From: Paracoccus endophyticus
GTDB lineage: Bacteria; Pseudomonadota; Alphaproteobacteria; Rhodobacterales; Rhodobacteraceae
Assembly: GCF_003286075.1 (NCBI RefSeq)
Contig: NZ_QLUV01000011.1
Coordinates: 1-64,000 of the forward strand
DNA length: 64,000 nucleotides
Reading direction: 5' to 3'
Shown here: positions 49,083 through 58,360 of the stretch, piece after piece
Numbering within the stretch: the first letter of the stretch is position 1
Layout of the letters: every line of letters begins with the position of its first letter
Made by a program: the position numbers and the translations under genes
The notes under the pieces: model-generated
Database searches by the model: none
Told to the model about the DNA's origin: nothing
Seen by the model: the letters and a program-made list of their open reading frames with translations, nothing else

Positions 49083-49841
49083 ATGAAGGTTCTCGTGCCG
49101 GTCAAGCGGGTGATCGACTACAACGTGAAGGCGCGTGTAAGGTCTGACGGGTCTGGCGTGGATCTGTCGAACGTGAAGATGTCGATGAACCCGTTCGACG
49201 AGATTGCGGTCGAGGAGGCGATCCGCCTGAAGGAGAAGGGCGCGGCCTCCGAGGTCGTCGTCGTCTCGATCGGCGTCAAGCAGGCGGCCGAGACGATCCG
49301 CACGGCGCTGGCGATGGGGGCGGACCGGGGCATCCTGGTGGTGGCGGCCGACGACGTGCACCAGGACATCGAGCCCCTGGCGGTGGCCAAGATCCTCAAG
49401 GCCGTGGTGGAGCGCGAGCAGCCCGGGCTGGTGATCGCGGGCAAGCAGGCGATCGACAACGACATGAACGCGACGGGGCAGATGCTGGCGGCGCTGCTGG
49501 GCTGGGGGCAGGCGACCTATGCCTCCGAGATCGCGATCGAGGGGGATGCGGCGCGGGTCACGCGCGAGATCGACGGCGGGTTGCAGACGCTCAGCGTGCG
49601 GCTGCCGGCGGTGGTCACGGCCGACCTGCGGCTGAACGAGCCGCGCTATGCGAGCCTGCCCAACATCATGAAGGCCAAGAAGAAGCCGCTGGAGGAGACG
49701 ACCGCCGCCGATCTGGGGGTGGACGTGACGCCGCGGCTGACGGTGGTGAAGACGGCCGAGCCTGCGGGGCGCAAGGCGGGCGTCAAGGTCGGCTCGGTGG
49801 ACGAGCTGGTTGCGAAACTGAAAGAAGCGGGGGTGGTGTGA
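49083..49841 (+). CDS. etfB: Electron transfer flavoprotein beta subunit
   Basis: A 252-residue ETF beta subunit, binding AMP. The signature [13 protein letters not shown] at the start and the block [26 protein letters not shown] are characteristic, and [25 protein letters not shown] is the conserved interface. ETF carries electrons from acyl-CoA and other dehydrogenases (for example at 60343) to ETF-ubiquinone oxidoreductase. The stop overlaps the etfA start. GGGGAGAGAGG precedes the ATG. Confidence 0.96.
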   Translation: MKVLVPVKRVIDYNVKARVRSDGSGVDLSNVKMSMNPFDEIAVEEAIRLKEKGAASEVVVVSIGVKQAAETIRTALAMGADRGILVVAADDVHQDIEPLAVAKILKAVVEREQPGLVIAGKQAIDNDMNATGQMLAALLGWGQATYASEIAIEGDAARVTREIDGGLQTLSVRLPAVVTADLRLNEPRYASLPNIMKAKKKPLEETTAADLGVDVTPRLTVVKTAEPAGRKAGVKVGSVDELVAKLKEAGVV

Positions 49842-50776
49842 TGGCCGTTCTTCTGGTCGCCGAACTCAACAACGGCAAGGAACTGGCGGTGGACGCCACC
49901 GCCAAGGCGCTGACCGCGGCCAGGACGCTGGGCGAGGTGACGGTGCTGGTCGCGGGCCACGACTGCCACGGGGCCGCGGACCGCGCGGCGACGCTGGACG
50001 GCGTCGCCAGAGTGCTGTGCATCAGCGCGCCAGCGCATGCGCACGGGCTGGCCGAGCCGCTGGCCGACCTGATCGTGGGGCTGGCGGGCGGGTTCAGCCA
50101 CATCGTGCTGCCCTCCACGGCCAGCGCCCGCAACATCGCGCCCCGCGTCGCGGCGCTGCTGGACGTGATGGTGATCCCCGACGTGATGGAGGTGGTGGAC
50201 GCCGACACCTTCGCCCGGCCCATCTATGCCGGCAACGCGGTCCAGACGGTGCGGTCCGCCGACCGCGTCAAGGTGCTGACGGTGCGGACCGCCAGCTTCG
50301 AGGCGGCAGGCACGGGCGCGGCCGCGGCCCCGGTCGATCACAACGAGGTCGCGGGTGATGCGGGCGGGCTTGCGACCTGGGTCGAGGACAAGGTGGCGGC
50401 CTCCGACCGGCCCGAGCTGACCTCGGCCAAGCGGATCGTGTCGGGCGGGCGGGCGCTGGGGTCCAAGGACGCCTTCGCCATCGTCGAGGCGCTGGCCGAC
50501 AAGCTGGGCGCGGCGGTCGGCGCCAGCCGGGCCGCGGTCGATTCGGGCTATGCCCCCAACGACTGGCAGGTGGGCCAGACCGGCAAGGTGGTGGCCCCCG
50601 AGCTCTACATCGCCGCCGGCATCTCGGGCGCGATCCAGCACCTTGCCGGGATGAAGGACAGCAAGGTCATCGTCGCCATCAACAAGGACGAGGAAGCCCC
50701 CATCTTCCAGGTCGCCGACTACGGACTGGTCGGCGACATCTTCACGATCCTCCCGGAACTGACGGAAAAAATCTGA
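49841..50776 (+). CDS. etfA: Electron transfer flavoprotein alpha subunit
   Basis: A 311-residue ETF alpha subunit. The C-terminal FAD domain has [54 protein letters not shown] and [20 protein letters not shown], all standard FAD contacts. The ATG at 49841 overlaps the etfB stop (TGATG); a GTG one codon upstream would add one residue. The 3-hydroxybutyryl-CoA dehydrogenase gene lies 130 bases downstream. Confidence 0.96.
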   Translation: MAVLLVAELNNGKELAVDATAKALTAARTLGEVTVLVAGHDCHGAADRAATLDGVARVLCISAPAHAHGLAEPLADLIVGLAGGFSHIVLPSTASARNIAPRVAALLDVMVIPDVMEVVDADTFARPIYAGNAVQTVRSADRVKVLTVRTASFEAAGTGAAAAPVDHNEVAGDAGGLATWVEDKVAASDRPELTSAKRIVSGGRALGSKDAFAIVEALADKLGAAVGASRAAVDSGYAPNDWQVGQTGKVVAPELYIAAGISGAIQHLAGMKDSKVIVAINKDEEAPIFQVADYGLVGDIFTILPELTEKI

Positions 50777-50906
50777 GAGGGAATTGAGAGGGACTGGGGC
50801 ATCGCCCCCGAACCAGCCGCCCGCAGCCCCGCTGCGGGCGGTTTGCCATTGCCGTTGCGTCCGGGTTCGCCCTATCGTCACGACGGTCAAACGGCAGGAG
50901 AAGAGC

Positions 50907-51782
50907 ATGGCGGTTCAGTCGGTGGGCGTCGTCGGCGCGGGTCAGATGGGCAACGGCATCGCCCATGTGTTTGCGCTGGCAGGCTTCGACGTGCTGATGA
51001 CCGACATCTCGCGCGAGGCGATGGACAAGGCCGTCGCCCTGATCGACCGCAACCTGGAACGGCAGGTCGGCCGCAACAAGATCACCGCCGACGACAAGGC
51101 CGCCGCGATGGCCCGCATCAGGACGACCGAGACGCTGACCGACCTGGGCGCCTGCGACCTGGTGATCGAGGCCGCCACCGAACGCGAGACGGTCAAGCAG
51201 CAGATCTTCGACGCGCTGCTGCCGCACCTGACGCCCGACACGATCCTGACGTCCAACACCTCGTCCATCTCGATCACGCGGCTGGCCAGCCGCACCGACC
51301 GGCCCCACAAGTTCATGGGTTTTCACTTCATGAACCCCGTCCCGGTCATGCAGCTGGTCGAGCTGATCCGCGGCATCGCCACCGACGACGCCACCTATCG
51401 CACCATGCTGGGCGTCGTCGAAAAGCTGGGCAAGACCGCCGCCAGCGCCGAGGATTTCCCGGCCTTCATCGTCAACCGCATCCTGATGCCGATGATCAAC
51501 GAGGCGGTCTATACGCTGTACGAGGGCGTGGGGAACGTCAAATCCATCGACGAGTCGATGAAGCTGGGCGCGAACCATCCCATGGGGCCGCTGGAACTGG
51601 CTGATTTCATCGGGCTGGACACCTGCCTGGCGATCATGAACGTCCTGCACGAGGGGCTTGCGGACACCAAGTACCGCCCCTGCCCGCTTTTGACCAAATA
51701 CGTCGAGGCGGGCTGGCTGGGCCGCAAGACCGGGCGGGGGTTCTACGATTATGCGGGCGACACGCCGGTGCCGACCCGGTGA
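50907..51782 (+). CDS. hbd: 3-hydroxybutyryl-CoA dehydrogenase
   Basis: A 291-residue enzyme that oxidises L-3-hydroxybutyryl-CoA (or reduces acetoacetyl-CoA). The NAD-binding GVVGAGQMGNGIAH lies at about residues 6-19, the catalytic His is in GFHFMNPVPVM, and the C-terminal domain GRKTGRGFYDYAG is complete. Location after etfBA links it to acyl-CoA oxidation or the ethylmalonyl-CoA route. AGGAGAAGAG precedes the ATG. Confidence 0.94.
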   Translation: MAVQSVGVVGAGQMGNGIAHVFALAGFDVLMTDISREAMDKAVALIDRNLERQVGRNKITADDKAAAMARIRTTETLTDLGACDLVIEAATERETVKQQIFDALLPHLTPDTILTSNTSSISITRLASRTDRPHKFMGFHFMNPVPVMQLVELIRGIATDDATYRTMLGVVEKLGKTAASAEDFPAFIVNRILMPMINEAVYTLYEGVGNVKSIDESMKLGANHPMGPLELADFIGLDTCLAIMNVLHEGLADTKYRPCPLLTKYVEAGWLGRKTGRGFYDYAGDTPVPTR

Positions 51783-51837
51783 CGGAACAGAAGCGCCGCC
51801 CGCGGCTTGGTGTCGGGCCATGTGAAAGACGCGCATC

Positions 51838-52926
51838 GTGACGCTGCACCAGTCCTTGCCCCTGGGCGATCCCGCCGCGCCGGCTGACGTGACCGTGCGC
51901 CTGATGGGGCTGGCGACCGCCCTGCCCCCTCATGTCCTGCGCCAGTCCGACGTCATCGCGCGCGCGCGAGAACTGCTGGCGCCGCGCTATCCGCAGTTCG
52001 AGCGGATCGTCACCGCCTTCGAGAACGCCGGCATCGACAAGCGCAGCTCCGTGGTGCCGATGGACTGGTTCGGCGGCCCGCACGGGTGGAAGGCGCGCAA
52101 CGACGCCTATCTGGCGGGCGCGACGGCGCTGTTTCAGGACGCGGCCGCCGGCGCGCTGGCGGCCGCGGGGCTGGAGGCCGCGCAGATCGACACGATCGTC
52201 ACCGTCTCGTCCACCGGCGTCGCCACCCCCACGATCGAGGCGCGGGCGGCCCGTGCGATGGGATTTCGCGCCGACGTGCAGCGGGTGCCGCTGTTCGGGC
52301 TGGGCTGCGCGGGGGGCGTCACGGGCCTGTCCATCGCCCGCGACATGGCCGCGGCGCGGCCCGGATCGCGCGTCCTGATGGTCGCGGTCGAGACCTGCAC
52401 CCTGCTGTTCCGCATGGACCGCATGGACAAGGCCGACATCATCGCCACCGCGCTGTTCGGCGACGGCGCGGGGGCGGTGGTGCTGGGGTCGGGCGCGGGC
52501 GACCACGGGCCTGCGGTTGGGCGGGGCATCCAGCACATGTGGCCGAGCACGCTGGACATCATGGGCTGGGACGTGGACGACATCGGGCTGGGGGTCATCT
52601 TCGACCGCTCGATCCCGGCGTTTGCCGAGGCGGAACTGGCGCAAGCGGCGGCCGCGATGCGGCCCGGGATGGGCGACACGCCGGTGGCGCGCATGGTCTG
52701 CCACCCCGGCGGGGCCAAGGTGGTGACCGCGATCGAGGCCGCGCTGGACCTGCCCGACGGCAGCCTTGACGCCGAACGCGCGGTGCTGCGCGATGCGGGC
52801 AACATGTCGGCGCCAACGGTTCTGTTCGTGCTGGAACGGGTTCTGGCCAGGCGCCCGACGGGTCGGCTGATGCTGTCGGCGCTGGGGCCGGGGTTCACCC
52901 TGTCGATGCTGCCGCTGGACCTGTGA
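51838..52926 (+). CDS. Type III polyketide synthase
   Basis: A 362-residue chalcone-synthase-fold enzyme starting at GTG. The triad Cys157 (GLGCAGG), His289 (CHPGGAK) and Asn322 (GNMSAP) is complete, and DGAGAVVL and MDWFGGP-type loops are present. Bacterial relatives make alkylpyrones or alkylresorcinols from fatty acyl and malonyl-CoA units; the product here is unknown. It is coupled to a membrane methyltransferase by a TGATG overlap, a pairing expected for O-methylated alkylpyrones or resorcinols. Confidence 0.92.
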   Translation: MTLHQSLPLGDPAAPADVTVRLMGLATALPPHVLRQSDVIARARELLAPRYPQFERIVTAFENAGIDKRSSVVPMDWFGGPHGWKARNDAYLAGATALFQDAAAGALAAAGLEAAQIDTIVTVSSTGVATPTIEARAARAMGFRADVQRVPLFGLGCAGGVTGLSIARDMAAARPGSRVLMVAVETCTLLFRMDRMDKADIIATALFGDGAGAVVLGSGAGDHGPAVGRGIQHMWPSTLDIMGWDVDDIGLGVIFDRSIPAFAEAELAQAAAAMRPGMGDTPVARMVCHPGGAKVVTAIEAALDLPDGSLDAERAVLRDAGNMSAPTVLFVLERVLARRPTGRLMLSALGPGFTLSMLPLDL

Positions 52927-53405
52927 TGGGCGCTGCGCTGTTCATCGGCTTTCTGGTCGTGCAGCGGCTGGCCGAGCTGGCGCTGGCGCGGCGCAACACC
53001 GCGCGGCTGATGGACCGCGGCGCGGTCGAGCATGGCGCCGCGCATTATCCGCTGATCGTGGCGCTGCACGCGGGCTGGCTGGCCTGCATCGCGGTCCTTG
53101 GCTGGGGGCAGCCGGTCCACGCCGGCTGGCTGGCGCTGTTCGTGCTGTTGCAGGGGTTGCGGCTGTGGATCCTGGCCACGCTGGGGCCGCGCTGGACGAC
53201 GCGGATCATCGTCACGGGCGAGCCTCTGGTCCGCCGCGGCCCGTTCCGGTGGCTGCGCCATCCGAACTATGCGCTGGTCGTGGCGGAAATCGCCGTCGCC
53301 CCGCTGGTGCTGGGGCTTGTGGGGGTGGCGGCAGCGTTCACCGTCCTGAATGCCGTCGTCCTGTCGATCCGCCTGCGGGCGGAAAACCGGGCGCTTTATT
53401 CCTGA
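52926..53405 (+). CDS. Isoprenylcysteine carboxyl methyltransferase-family membrane protein
   Basis: A 159-residue integral membrane protein with about four helices. The conserved ICMT core is the C-terminal half: RWTTRIIVTGEPLVRRGPFRWLRHPNYALVVAEI, where RHPNY is the SAM-binding signature. In bacteria such proteins do not act on prenylcysteine; those next to type III PKS genes are thought to methylate the polyketide. The overlap with the PKS gene supports that role here. Confidence 0.88.
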   Translation: MGAALFIGFLVVQRLAELALARRNTARLMDRGAVEHGAAHYPLIVALHAGWLACIAVLGWGQPVHAGWLALFVLLQGLRLWILATLGPRWTTRIIVTGEPLVRRGPFRWLRHPNYALVVAEIAVAPLVLGLVGVAAAFTVLNAVVLSIRLRAENRALYS

Positions 53406-53478
53406 CGCGCAGGCCCGCCGTTAACGTTTTCTCGACAGAGTCGTGCTTTGCTGCACCGGCAACAGGCCAGAGGATCCC

Positions 53479-53739
53479 ATGCGCACTTTCTTCGTGAACT
53501 CGTTCGAGCGTGTCGTCGGCGTCATTGTCGTTCTGATGGGGATCGCCATCGTGGTCGCGGCCTTCGCGGCGCTGACCCAGCCGCAGGGCGGGGTGCTGCC
53601 CTTCCTGGCTATCCTGGCGGGCGGCTTTGTCTATCTGGTGCTGATGGCGGGCTTTGTCTATCTGCAGATCGGCATCCACGCCAACACGAAACGGGCCGCA
53701 GACGCGGCCGAGGCGGTGCTGGCGCGGCGCGCGGTCTAG
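53479..53739 (+). CDS. Small conserved membrane protein
   Basis: An 86-residue protein with two membrane helices (about residues 10-32, VVGVIVVLMGIAIVVAAFAAL, and 40-62, PFLAILAGGFVYLVLMAGFVYL) and a short charged C-terminus (NTKRAADAAEAVLARR). No family is recognised. The start at 53479 follows AGAGGATCCC. Its TAG stop shares the CTAG tetramer with the stop of plsY on the other strand. Confidence 0.65.
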   Translation: MRTFFVNSFERVVGVIVVLMGIAIVVAAFAALTQPQGGVLPFLAILAGGFVYLVLMAGFVYLQIGIHANTKRAADAAEAVLARRAV

Positions 53740-54338
53740 CGCGGCTTCGCCCCGCCGATCCGGGGCTCGGTCCCCGCCAGCAGGCGCTGGATGTTGGCGC
53801 GGTGGCGCAGGACGATCAGCACCGCCATGAACAGCGTGACACCGGCGAGCCCGCGCAGGCCCCAGATCAGGGCAAAGACGGGCGCGCCCGCGGCCGCAAC
53901 CAGCGCCGACAGCGACGAGAGGCGCGTGATCGCCGCCGTCGCCAGCCACAGCGCGCAGGCCATCACACCCAGCGCGGGAAACAGCGCCAGCGTCGTGCCC
54001 AGAAACGTGGCGACCCCCTTGCCGCCCCGAAAGCCCAGCCAGACGGGAAACAGATGGCCCAGAAAGGCCGCGCCGCCGGCCGCCAGCGCGGCCGCGTCGC
54101 CCGCCAGCCAGCGCGCCAGCAGGACGGCCATGGCGCCCTTGCCGCTGTCCAGGATCAGCGTCGCCAGCGCCGCACCCTTGTTGCCGGTGCGCAGCACGTT
54201 GGTCGCGCCGATGTTGCCCGACCCGATGGCGCGCAGGTCGCCCAGGCCCAGCGCGCGGGTGATGACGATGCCGAAGGGGATGGACCCCAGCAGATAGCCG
54301 CCCACCGCGGCGGCGATCAGGGTCGGCGCGTCAGCCAT
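53736..54338 (-). CDS. plsY: Glycerol-3-phosphate acyltransferase PlsY
   Basis: A 200-residue membrane acyltransferase that uses acyl-phosphate to make lysophosphatidic acid, the first step of phospholipid synthesis. Motif 1 (GSIPFG), motif 2 (GSGNIGATNVLR) and motif 3 (GHLFPVWLGFRGGKGVAT) are intact, with about five helices. The start at 54338 overlaps the end of the dihydroorotase-like gene by 8 bases, so the two are translated together. Confidence 0.95.
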   Translation of the reverse strand: MADAPTLIAAAVGGYLLGSIPFGIVITRALGLGDLRAIGSGNIGATNVLRTGNKGAALATLILDSGKGAMAVLLARWLAGDAAALAAGGAAFLGHLFPVWLGFRGGKGVATFLGTTLALFPALGVMACALWLATAAITRLSSLSALVAAAGAPVFALIWGLRGLAGVTLFMAVLIVLRHRANIQRLLAGTEPRIGGAKPR

Positions 54339-55605
54339 GATCGCCCCCGAACACGCGTGTGCCGCCGACCCAGGTGCCCAGCACCCGCCCCTCCATCCTT
54401 GTGCCGTCGAAGGGGGTGTTCTTGGACTTGGACCGCAGCGCGAAACGGTCCAGCACAAAGGGCGCGTCGGGGTCGAACAGCACCAGGTCGGCCGGCGTGC
54501 CCGCGGCCAGCCGACCCCCGGGCAGTCCCAGCCGCGTGGCGGGATTCAGCGACAGCGCACGCCACAGCTGCGCCAGCCCGACGCCGCCCTGGTGATACAG
54601 CCGCATCGCGGCGGGCAGCAGGGTTTCCAGCCCGACCGCGCCGGGGGCCGCGACCTCGAACGGCAGGCGCTTGGCCTCCTCGTCCTGGGGGGTGTGAAAG
54701 CTGCCGATCACGTCGATGCGGCCGTCGGCCACCGCCTCGACCAGGGCCATGCGGTCGTCCTCGGAGCGCAGGGGCGGGGTCAGGCGAAAGAACGTGCGAT
54801 AGTCGCCGACATCGTATTCGTTCAGCGTCAGGTGATGGATGGACGCGCCGGCCGTCACGTCCAGCCCCGCCGCCCGCGCCCGGTCCAGAACCGGCAGGGC
54901 GGCGGCCGTGGTGATCTGGTCGGCGTGCCAGCGCACCCCGGTCAGTTCCGCCAGCGCCAGGTCGCGTTCCAGCCCCATGCGTTCGGCCATCGGCGACACC
55001 GCCGGGATGCCGTAAAGCGAGGCGAACTTGCCCGCCGTCGCCGCAGCACCCCGCGATAGCCCCGCGTCCTGCGGATGGCCCACGATCAGCGCGCCGAGGC
55101 CGCGCGCATAGGCCATGCAGCGCGACAGCAGCCGCGTGTCGGTGACGACCCGCACCCCGTCGGTGAAGGCCAGCGCGCCCGCGTCCATCAGGAATCCCAT
55201 CTCGACCATCTCGCGCCCCTCGCGCGCGCGGGTCAGCGCGGCCTGGTGGCGGATGCGGACCGGCTGTTCGGCGGCGCGGCGGGTCACGAACTCCAGCCCC
55301 TCGGGCGTGTCGATGGGGGGCAGCGTGTCGGGCCGGGCGACGATGGTGGTCACGCCCCCCGCGGCGGCGGCCAGCGCCGCCGAGCGCATCGATTCGCGGT
55401 GCCGCTCGCCCGGCTCTCCGATCTTGACGCCCCAGTCCACGATCCCCGGCGCAAGGCAGCGGCCGCCGCAGTCGATGACGGTCGCGCCTTCGGGCGCGTC
55501 GCCGTCCAGCGCGACGATGGTGCCATCCTGCACGGTCAGGCTGCCGGGTTCGTCGCTGAGCGCCTGGGGGTCGATCAGGCGGGCGTTCTGGAAGTGCAGG
55601 ATCAT
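54331..55605 (-). CDS. pyrC: Dihydroorotase-like protein lacking the HxH zinc ligands (PyrC' type)
   Basis: A 424-residue amidohydrolase-fold protein. Where active dihydroorotases have DxHxH, this reads VDWGVKIGEP with Gly59 and Lys61 in the two His positions, and the later DHxPH block is SFHTPQDEEAK. Other His residues remain (GHPQDAG, IHHLTLNEYDV). Non-catalytic dihydroorotase homologues (PyrC') support ATCase assembly in other bacteria, and pyrB is 87 bases upstream on the same strand. A second, active dihydroorotase is expected elsewhere. Confidence 0.85.
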   Translation of the reverse strand: MILHFQNARLIDPQALSDEPGSLTVQDGTIVALDGDAPEGATVIDCGGRCLAPGIVDWGVKIGEPGERHRESMRSAALAAAAGGVTTIVARPDTLPPIDTPEGLEFVTRRAAEQPVRIRHQAALTRAREGREMVEMGFLMDAGALAFTDGVRVVTDTRLLSRCMAYARGLGALIVGHPQDAGLSRGAAATAGKFASLYGIPAVSPMAERMGLERDLALAELTGVRWHADQITTAAALPVLDRARAAGLDVTAGASIHHLTLNEYDVGDYRTFFRLTPPLRSEDDRMALVEAVADGRIDVIGSFHTPQDEEAKRLPFEVAAPGAVGLETLLPAAMRLYHQGGVGLAQLWRALSLNPATRLGLPGGRLAAGTPADLVLFDPDAPFVLDRFALRSKSKNTPFDGTRMEGRVLGTWVGGTRVFGGDHG

Positions 55606-55692
55606 CGGGCAGCCCTTGTGGCGGTCACGGCCGCAGCCGCGGGATCGGCAAGCGACGCGACCGCCGTGCGGCCGTCACGGCGGCGCGGGGCC

Positions 55693-56661
55693 TCAGACAT
55701 AAACGCCCCCACCCGCCGCCCGTGCGCCGCGTTCGGCCCGCAGGTTGCGCGCCAGCAGGTCCATCGCAGCCATGCGGACGGCCACGCCCATCTCGACCTG
55801 GTCCTGGATGACGCTGCGGTTGATGTCGTCGGCGATGGTGCCGTCGATCTCGACGCCGCGGTTCATCGGGCCGGGGTGCATCACGATGGCATCGGGTTTC
55901 GCCAGCGCCAGCTTTTCGGCATCCAGCCCCCAGCGGTGGAAATATTCGCGCTCGGACGGGATGAAGCCGCCGTCCATGCGCTCCTTTTGCAGGCGCAGCA
56001 TCATCACGACGTCGGCATCCTGCAGTCCCGCGCGCATGTCCTCGTGGATCTCGCAGCCCCAGTCGGCCGCACCGCGCGGCATCAGCGTCGCGGGCCCGAC
56101 CAGCCGGACGCGGTTTTCCATCTTGCCCAGCAGGATCAGGTTCGACCGCGCGACGCGGGAATGGGCGATGTCGCCGCAGATCGCCACGGTCAGCCGGTGC
56201 AGCCGCCCCTTGGCGCGCCGGATCGTCAGCGCGTCCAGCAGCGCCTGGGTGGGATGCTCGTGCCGCCCGTCGCCGGCGTTCAGCACGGCGCAGTTGACCT
56301 TGCTGGCCAGCAGGTTCACCGCGCCGCTGTTGGGGTGGCGCACCACCAGCAGGTCCGGCTGCATGGCGTTCAGCGTCAGCGCGGTGTCGATCAGCGTCTC
56401 GCCCTTTTTCACGCTGGACTGGGCGACGGCCATGTTCATCACGTCCGCGCCCAGCCGCTTGCCGGCCAGCTCGAAGCTGGACTGGGTGCGGGTCGAGGCC
56501 TCGAAGAACAGGTTGATCTGGGTCAGCCCCTCAAGCGCGTCGCCGTGCTTCACGGTGCGGCGGTTCAGGGCGACATAGGTTTCCGCCAGATCCAGCAGGG
56601 TGGTGATCTCGGCCGGGGCCAGCGGTTCGACCCCAAGAAGGTGACGGGCGCGGAACGTCAT
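55693..56661 (-). CDS. pyrB: Aspartate carbamoyltransferase catalytic subunit
   Basis: A 322-residue ATCase catalytic chain that joins carbamoyl phosphate and aspartate in pyrimidine synthesis. The carbamoyl-phosphate loop [13 protein letters not shown], the 80s-loop [23 protein letters not shown] and the 240s region [12 protein letters not shown] are intact. No pyrI is present. The downstream PyrC'-like gene suggests a PyrB-PyrC' complex. The start at 56661 ([10 protein letters not shown]) has GAGAGG nearby. Confidence 0.96.
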   Translation of the reverse strand: MTFRARHLLGVEPLAPAEITTLLDLAETYVALNRRTVKHGDALEGLTQINLFFEASTRTQSSFELAGKRLGADVMNMAVAQSSVKKGETLIDTALTLNAMQPDLLVVRHPNSGAVNLLASKVNCAVLNAGDGRHEHPTQALLDALTIRRAKGRLHRLTVAICGDIAHSRVARSNLILLGKMENRVRLVGPATLMPRGAADWGCEIHEDMRAGLQDADVVMMLRLQKERMDGGFIPSEREYFHRWGLDAEKLALAKPDAIVMHPGPMNRGVEIDGTIADDINRSVIQDQVEMGVAVRMAAMDLLARNLRAERGARAAGGGVYV

Positions 56662-56799
56662 GGGGGCCTCTCGTTGTCCGCGGCCTCTATCGCAAATGGG
56701 GGGACCGCGGGCAAGCCGGACGCGCGGTCCGACCGCACCGCCGCCGCGACAGGCGAACCGGGCCACGGCCTTTGGCGATACGGCCATCACACTCCGCCC

Positions 56800-56834
56800 G
56801 GGGGGGGGGGTCGGGCCGGGCCGGGCCGGGCCGG
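56800..56834. repeat. G-11 tract plus CGGGC tandem repeat
   Basis: Eleven G residues (56800-56810) precede about 4.6 copies of CGGGC (56812-56834), ending just before the yqgE stop on the other strand and upstream of pyrB. Such tracts are prone to slippage and could form G-rich secondary structure in the pyrB leader region. Confidence 0.85.
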
Positions 56835-56835
56835 A

Positions 56836-57432
56836 TCAGGCGTGGCCGGCCGCGGCGGACAGCATGGTCGGGTCGATGCCCAGCGACTTCAGCGCCGCCT
56901 GCCACTTGTGGCTGTTGTCGGTGCCGAACACGATCTCGTCGCCCGGCTCGGCGGTCAGCCAGCCGTTCGCCATCAGCTCGCTTTCCAACTGGCCCGCGTC
57001 CCAGCCCGCATAGCCCAGCGACAGCACCGCCCGGTCGGGGCCGCGCCCGCGGGCGATGTCTTCCAGGATGTCGCGCGTCGTCGTCATCGCCAGACCGCCC
57101 TCGCCGATCCGCATGCGCCCGCCCTCGACCTCGTCACCCGCGGTCGCGTCGTCCTGGCGCAGGCGGTGCAGCACGAATCCGCGCCCCGGCTCGACCGGGC
57201 CGCCGAAATGGACGGGCAGCGCCGGCACCTCGCCCTGGGTGTCGATCCCCAACTGGCCCAGCAGGTCGGCAAAGCGGATCTCGGGCAGCGGGCGGTTCAG
57301 CACCAGCCCCATCGCGCCCTGCTCGCCATGCGCGCAGACCAGCACGACGGACCGGGCAAAACGGGGGTCGTTCATCCCCGGCATCGCGATCAGCAGCTTG
57401 CCGGTCAGGCTTTCGGTATCGGTGGGGGTCAT
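56836..57432 (-). CDS. yqgE: YqgE/AlgH family protein
   Basis: A 198-residue protein of the UPF0301 family. Conserved segments are GKLLIAMPGMNDPRFARSVVLVCAHGEQGAMGLVLNRPL, VHFGGPVEPGRGFVLH and LSLGYAGWDAGQLESELMANGWL. It was named AlgH from Pseudomonas alginate regulation, but its molecular role is unclear. The start at 57432 matches family N-termini. It is divergent from the DsbD-like gene. Confidence 0.92.
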   Translation of the reverse strand: MTPTDTESLTGKLLIAMPGMNDPRFARSVVLVCAHGEQGAMGLVLNRPLPEIRFADLLGQLGIDTQGEVPALPVHFGGPVEPGRGFVLHRLRQDDATAGDEVEGGRMRIGEGGLAMTTTRDILEDIARGRGPDRAVLSLGYAGWDAGQLESELMANGWLTAEPGDEIVFGTDNSHKWQAALKSLGIDPTMLSAAAGHA

Positions 57433-57559
57433 CGCGGTTCCTTTCCCCCTGAACATCGGTGCGCGGGGACGCGTCTGCAAGATCACGCGCGGGGTGGGGC
57501 GGGGCAGCGTGGCGAAGTTGTGACTTTTCGCCGCGCGGCAGGCACCCTATCTGGGTCAC

Positions 57560-58360
57560 ATGCGCCCCGGACACACACCCGCCCTTGCGTTCACCCTGCT
57601 GCTTGCCGCGGTCATGCCCGCGTCGGCCGACGACCTGCCCCCCGGCATCACGTCGGCGCAGCTTCTTCCTGGCCATGTGGCCCCCGACGGCACCCGGATC
57701 ACGGCGCTGGACCTGCGGCTGAAGCCGGGCTGGAAAACCTATTGGCGCAGCCCCGGCGACAGCGGGGTGCCGCCGCAGTTCGACTGGTCGGGTGCGGCCA
57801 ACGTCGCGCAGGCGACGCCGCTGTGGCCCCGGCCCGAGGTGATCGACTCGGGCGGCGAGCGCACCCTGGGCTATCATGACCGGCTGGTGCTGCCGATCGC
57901 GCTGACCCCGGCGGCGCCCGGCCAGCCAATGGGCGGGCAGGTCGCCATCGATCTGGGCGTATGCGAGAATGTGTGCGTGCCTGTGCATGTCCTGCTTGAC
58001 CTGCCCGCGCCGGAGCCGGCCGGCGCGCCCGCCGACCCGCTGATCGCGGCGGCCCTGTCCAGGGCGCCGGACCAGGGCAACGCCGCATTGGACTGCACCC
58101 TGACCGACATCGCCGACGGTGTTCAGGTCGCCGCCGGGCTGGCCGCGTCCGCCGACCCCGACACCGTCGCCGCGATGGAGCTGGCCGAGCCCGGCGTCTG
58201 GGTCTCGCAGCCCGACCTGCGGCACGAGGACGGCCGGCTGACCGCGACGGCCGATTTCGTGGGCCCCACCGGAAAGCCCTTTGCGCTGGACCCCGCCAAG
58301 GTGCGCCTGACCCTGATCGACCCGCAGGGCGCAGTCGAGTATCAGGGCTGCGCGGGCTGA
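57560..58360 (+). CDS. Periplasmic DsbD N-terminal-domain-like protein
   Basis: A 266-residue exported protein with a signal peptide (residues 1-23, ending ASADD). The body matches the DsbD N-terminal family: GWKTYWRSPGDSGVPPQFDWSGAAN, LGYHDRLVLPI and the CENVCVP cysteine pair (near residue 135), the likely redox site. No transmembrane DsbD beta domain or thioredoxin domain follows, so the electron donor is elsewhere. The 3' end overlaps the convergent UDG gene by 19 bases. Confidence 0.87.
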   Translation: MRPGHTPALAFTLLLAAVMPASADDLPPGITSAQLLPGHVAPDGTRITALDLRLKPGWKTYWRSPGDSGVPPQFDWSGAANVAQATPLWPRPEVIDSGGERTLGYHDRLVLPIALTPAAPGQPMGGQVAIDLGVCENVCVPVHVLLDLPAPEPAGAPADPLIAAALSRAPDQGNAALDCTLTDIADGVQVAAGLAASADPDTVAAMELAEPGVWVSQPDLRHEDGRLTATADFVGPTGKPFALDPAKVRLTLIDPQGAVEYQGCAG

